Shown in pieces: positions 62,695-64,000 of a stretch of 64,000 nt of DNA; the first letter of the stretch is position 1; the number at the start of each line of letters is the position of its first letter. The notes under the pieces are model-generated. The model worked only from the letters and a program-made list of their open reading frames with translations. It ran no database searches and had not been told where the DNA came from. This DNA comes from Terribacillus aidingensis (GTDB taxonomy: Bacteria; Bacillota; Bacilli; Bacillales; Amphibacillaceae), in the NCBI RefSeq assembly GCF_900215625.1, contig NZ_OBEK01000002.1, positions 604,676 through 668,675 on the forward strand. The letters run 5' to 3'. The position numbers and the translations under genes were made by a program.

Positions 62695-63678
62695 TTAATA
62701 TTCCGCTAGTTCTCGCATGCTAGCTTCTACTTTGGCGGGATTTACCATAAAGTATTTTTCCGTACTAGGCGCATATGGCATAGCAGGAACGTCTGGTGCA
62801 GCCAGCCGCTGTATTGGTGCATCCAAGTCGAAGAGGCAATTTTCCCCAATAATTGCTGCAACTTCTCCGATAATGGAGCCTTCTTTATTATCCTCTGTGA
62901 TTAGCAGCACTTTTCCTGTTTTAGAAGCAGCCTCGATAATCGCTTCTTTATCAAGTGGATAAACAGTCCGCAAATCAAGAATATGTGCTTCAATACCTTC
63001 AGCTGCCAGTTTTTCGGCTGCCTGCAGCGCAAAATGAACACATAATCCGTAGGTGATGACCGTAATATCAGAACCTTCTCGTTTTACATCAGCTTTTCCG
63101 ATTGGCAGCGTGTAGGATTCTGCCGGTACTTCCCCTTTAATGAGGCGGTAAGCTCTTTTATGCTCAAAGAATAAGACCGGATCGGGATCTTGAATCGCTG
63201 CTTTTAGAAGTCCTTTTGCATCATAAGGTGTAGAAGGCATAACAATTTTCAAGCCTGGCTGGTTGGCAAATACCGCCTCTACAGATTGAGAATGATACAA
63301 CGCGCCGTGTACACCGCCGCCATACGGCGCACGAATGGTTACCGGGCAAGTCCAGTCGTTATTGGAACGGTAGCGGATTTTAGCTGCTTCCGAGACGATC
63401 TGGTTTACTGCCGGCATAATAAAATCAGCAAATTGCATTTCCGCAATAGGCTTCAAACCGTACATTGCCGCGCCAATTGCTACACCAGCGATAGCTGATT
63501 CAGCCAGTGGTGCATCCAAGGTGCGCTCTGCCCCGAATTGATCATATAATCCGTCGGTAGCACGGAATACGCCGCCTCGCTTTCCGACATCTTCTCCTAA
63601 TACAAATACTTTTTCATCTGCTTCCATCTCTTCGCGCATTGCTTGCGTGATTGCTTGGATATAAGACATTACTGGCAT
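62695..63678 (-). CDS. bkdAB: Branched-chain 2-oxoacid dehydrogenase E1 beta subunit
   Basis: 327 residues, transketolase-like with pyrimidine-binding and C-terminal domains: VFVLGEDVGKRGGVFRATDG, DAPLAESAIAGVAIGAAMYG, VRAPYGGGVHGALYHSQS-type block. Pairs with BkdAA. AGGAGG site before ATG; ten bases before bkdB. Confidence 0.96.
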   Translation of the reverse strand: MPVMSYIQAITQAMREEMEADEKVFVLGEDVGKRGGVFRATDGLYDQFGAERTLDAPLAESAIAGVAIGAAMYGLKPIAEMQFADFIMPAVNQIVSEAAKIRYRSNNDWTCPVTIRAPYGGGVHGALYHSQSVEAVFANQPGLKIVMPSTPYDAKGLLKAAIQDPDPVLFFEHKRAYRLIKGEVPAESYTLPIGKADVKREGSDITVITYGLCVHFALQAAEKLAAEGIEAHILDLRTVYPLDKEAIIEAASKTGKVLLITEDNKEGSIIGEVAAIIGENCLFDLDAPIQRLAAPDVPAMPYAPSTEKYFMVNPAKVEASMRELAEY

Positions 63679-63690
63679 TGTTTTTCCTCC

Positions 63691-64000
63691 TTAATCGGCA
63701 TACACATGAAGCAATGCGGATTCCGGTTCCGGGTCTTCAGCATGCTCAGCATAGTCTGTTGCTTCATCTACGATTTGCTTGATTTCTTCTTCTAATTGTT
63801 TTTCTGTTTCTTCTGTCAGCACACCTGCTTCACGAAGATACGCAGCGAATGTCAGCACGCCGTCTTTTTTGCGTGCTTCTTCGACTTCTTGCTTTTCTCG
63901 GTATGTCATATCATCATCATCACTGGAGTGCGGCGTTAAACGGTAAGATACTGCTTCAATTAGTGTTGGACCGTCTCCATTCAGCGCACGCTGACGTGCA
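63691..64000 (-). CDS. bkdAA: Branched-chain 2-oxoacid dehydrogenase E1 alpha subunit, C-terminal part; cut by window edge
   Basis: The visible 103 codons read ARQRALNGDGPTLIEAVSYR then LTPHSSDDDDMTYR, the conserved E1-alpha phosphorylation-loop-like region, and end PESALLHVYAD. The reading frame stays open to the window end, so the internal ATG near 63909 is not the start. Twelve bases before bkdAB. Family length is about 330 residues. Confidence 0.95.
   Translation of the reverse strand, partial: ARQRALNGDGPTLIEAVSYRLTPHSSDDDDMTYREKQEVEEARKKDGVLTFAAYLREAGVLTEETEKQLEEEIKQIVDEATDYAEHAEDPEPESALLHVYAD

Overview
This window reads as a chromosomal core segment of an endospore-forming, bacillithiol-using, low-to-moderate GC Gram-positive bacterium of the family Bacillaceae. 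The evidence is dense sporulation and germination gene content (spoIVA, spoVIF, ypeB-sleB, spmAB, dacB, the spoVA and spoIIA-sigF operons, dacF, spoIIM), bacillithiol redox genes (ypdA, brxB), AGGAGG-type ribosome binding sites, and gene order that follows the Bacillus subtilis map from spoIVA through the bkd operon. I cannot name the genus from sequence alone. Most genes lie on the minus strand. I see no transposase, prophage, CRISPR array, tRNA or rRNA.

Layout. 1-7.9 kb: spoIVA (cut by the window edge), spoVIF, gpsA, der, yphA-like, ypfD (S1 repeats), plsC, cmk and a PilZ flagellar brake. 7.9-15.1 kb: germination genes ypeB-sleB, then prsW, asparaginase, ypdA, glutamate dehydrogenase and a MecA-like adaptor. 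15.3-18.5 kb: a small membrane protein, recQ, ypbB and a divergent ferredoxin. 18.5-19.7 kb: a cobalamin riboswitch in front of a DUF4430 lipoprotein and an ECF S-component. 19.7-25.5 kb: resABCDE for cytochrome c maturation and redox sensing. 25.5-31.4 kb: rluB, spmB, spmA, dacB, a superoxide dismutase, scpB, scpA, a tiny YjcZ-type protein and an orphan ribT. 31.8-33.6 kb: ppiB and lysA. 33.7-41.8 kb: spoVAA-AF, spoIIAA-AB-sigF and dacF. 41.9-48.4 kb: pdp, pupG, deoB, xerD, yqzK, fur, spoIIM, nudF. 48.5-64 kb: yqkF, yqkB-like, an SDR, rocB-like, glpQ-like, namA, rnz, a PadR-DUF2812 pair, dinB, a tripeptidase-like gene, prli42, an L,D-transpeptidase, yqjA-like, brxB and the bkd E2, E1-beta and E1-alpha (cut) genes.

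How they work together. Sporulation genes form compartment-specific sets: sigma-H (spoIIA), sigma-F (dacF), sigma-E (spoIVA, dacB) and sigma-G (spoVA) promoter matches can be read at the expected places, so forespore commitment, cortex formation, dipicolinate loading and germination are all represented. resABC builds c-type cytochromes under resDE control. fur carries a perfect PerR operator and dinB a LexA box, linking this segment to peroxide and DNA-damage responses.

Most of the window is ordinary conserved core. The parts that stand out are the B12-riboswitch cassette, the structured gap between sigF and spoVAA, the ribT leader microprotein, three spaced operator motifs before the PadR gene, and a palindrome that encodes the C-termini of two convergent genes.
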